Positions 34,741 through 35,000 of a stretch of DNA of 35,000 nt are shown here, piece after piece. A program made the position numbers and the translations under genes. This stretch comes from Symbiodinium natans. Its lineage: Eukaryota > Sar > Dinophyceae > Suessiales > Symbiodiniaceae. How positions within the stretch are numbered: position 1 is the first letter of the stretch; each line of letters starts with the position of its first letter. The DNA lies in contig CAJNDS010000336.1 of the NCBI GenBank assembly GCA_905221605.1, forward strand, positions 367,501 through 402,500. The letters are read 5' to 3'. A model generated the notes under the pieces. It did not search any database and was not told where the DNA came from. It saw only the letters and a program-made list of their open reading frames with translations.

Positions 34741-35000
34741 CCTCTTGAAAGTGAAGAGGGCTTCCGATGACAGAGTGGGCGGGGGGCGGGCGGGGTGGAT
34801 TCTCCAATTGATGGTCTGCGTGGGGGGGCTTCCCTTTATACTGCGGAGCCTTCTATTGCGGATACCCACCAAGCCAAACCCTACCCTAAACCCTAAACTA
34901 CCCGAAACCCAAAGCCCTAAACCCCAAACCCCAAAACCTTACCCCTCGAACAAGAAGAGAGCTGAACCGCCGACCAAAAGAATGCGAAGCCCAAAGCCAC
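34740..35000. other. unique and degenerate DNA at the window edge
   Basis: GC-rich unique DNA, then decayed CCCTAAA sequence (34870-34935). The last 60 bases are open on both strands. Nothing assigned. Confidence 0.5.

Noticed and set aside
1-35000. True chromosome end (terminal telomere or simple subtelomere)
   Set aside because: Arrays occur in both polarities throughout, are interrupted by exons of a conserved gene and are not concentrated at one edge.
1-35000. CRISPR-like array because of regular repeats with spacers
   Set aside because: Repeats are tandem heptamers without uniform spacers, no cas genes, and the splicing signals show a eukaryote.

Overview
The window looks like nuclear DNA of a protist, most likely a dinoflagellate. 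The reasons are: a plant/alveolate-type telomeric heptamer (TTTAGGG on one strand, CCCTAAA on the other) repeated throughout; tiny exons of 28-97 bp in introns of about 0.4-3 kb; and introns that mostly begin with GC, sometimes GA or GT, and end in AG, usually followed by G. GC/GA donors with AG|G acceptors are established for Symbiodiniaceae. The organism call is inference (about 0.7). No rRNA, tRNA, CRISPR, plasmid or viral gene was recognised. Long open frames are almost all repeat artefacts; the real coding signal is in short unique islands between telomeric arrays.

About 1.2-14.8 kb, minus strand: a partial gene of the histidine phosphatase (phosphoglycerate mutase-like) superfamily, reconstructed from 12 islands whose reading frames and intron phases join without conflict. 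It contains the RHAQ, SPLLRALQTA and VTHSNLI motifs in the right order. Its coding sequence is about 690 bp in 13.6 kb. Its introns hold the telomeric arrays, palindromic mobile elements, a 20-bp minisatellite and a 107-bp tandem repeat. Neither gene end was resolved.

About 15.0-16.85 kb: an AT-rich unique island without telomeric repeats, with a diverged 220-bp duplication and one unrecognised small open frame. About 16.85-26.5 kb: more telomeric arrays separated by 50-150 bp islands, many readable as minus-strand exons, some ambiguous in strand.

About 27-33.3 kb, minus strand: two sets of exons encode two copies of one module, ELV-x2-VK ... WW-x2-C ... RDP ... RH-x3-F, plus other candidate exons, one with a C-x2-C (RING-like) pair. 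These may be one gene with two modules or two neighbouring paralogues. The module is not one I can name. 33.3-35 kb holds degenerate repeat DNA and a unique block of uncertain coding status.

The most striking pattern: around most exons the telomeric arrays have opposite polarity (CCCTAAA - exon - TTTAGGG on the + strand). In the sense of transcription many introns therefore start with TTTAGGG arrays and end with CCCTAAA arrays, so each carries long telomeric inverted repeats. Several junctions also carry 4-8 bp direct repeats. I suggest that these introns are, or derive from, introner-like mobile elements with telomeric ends.
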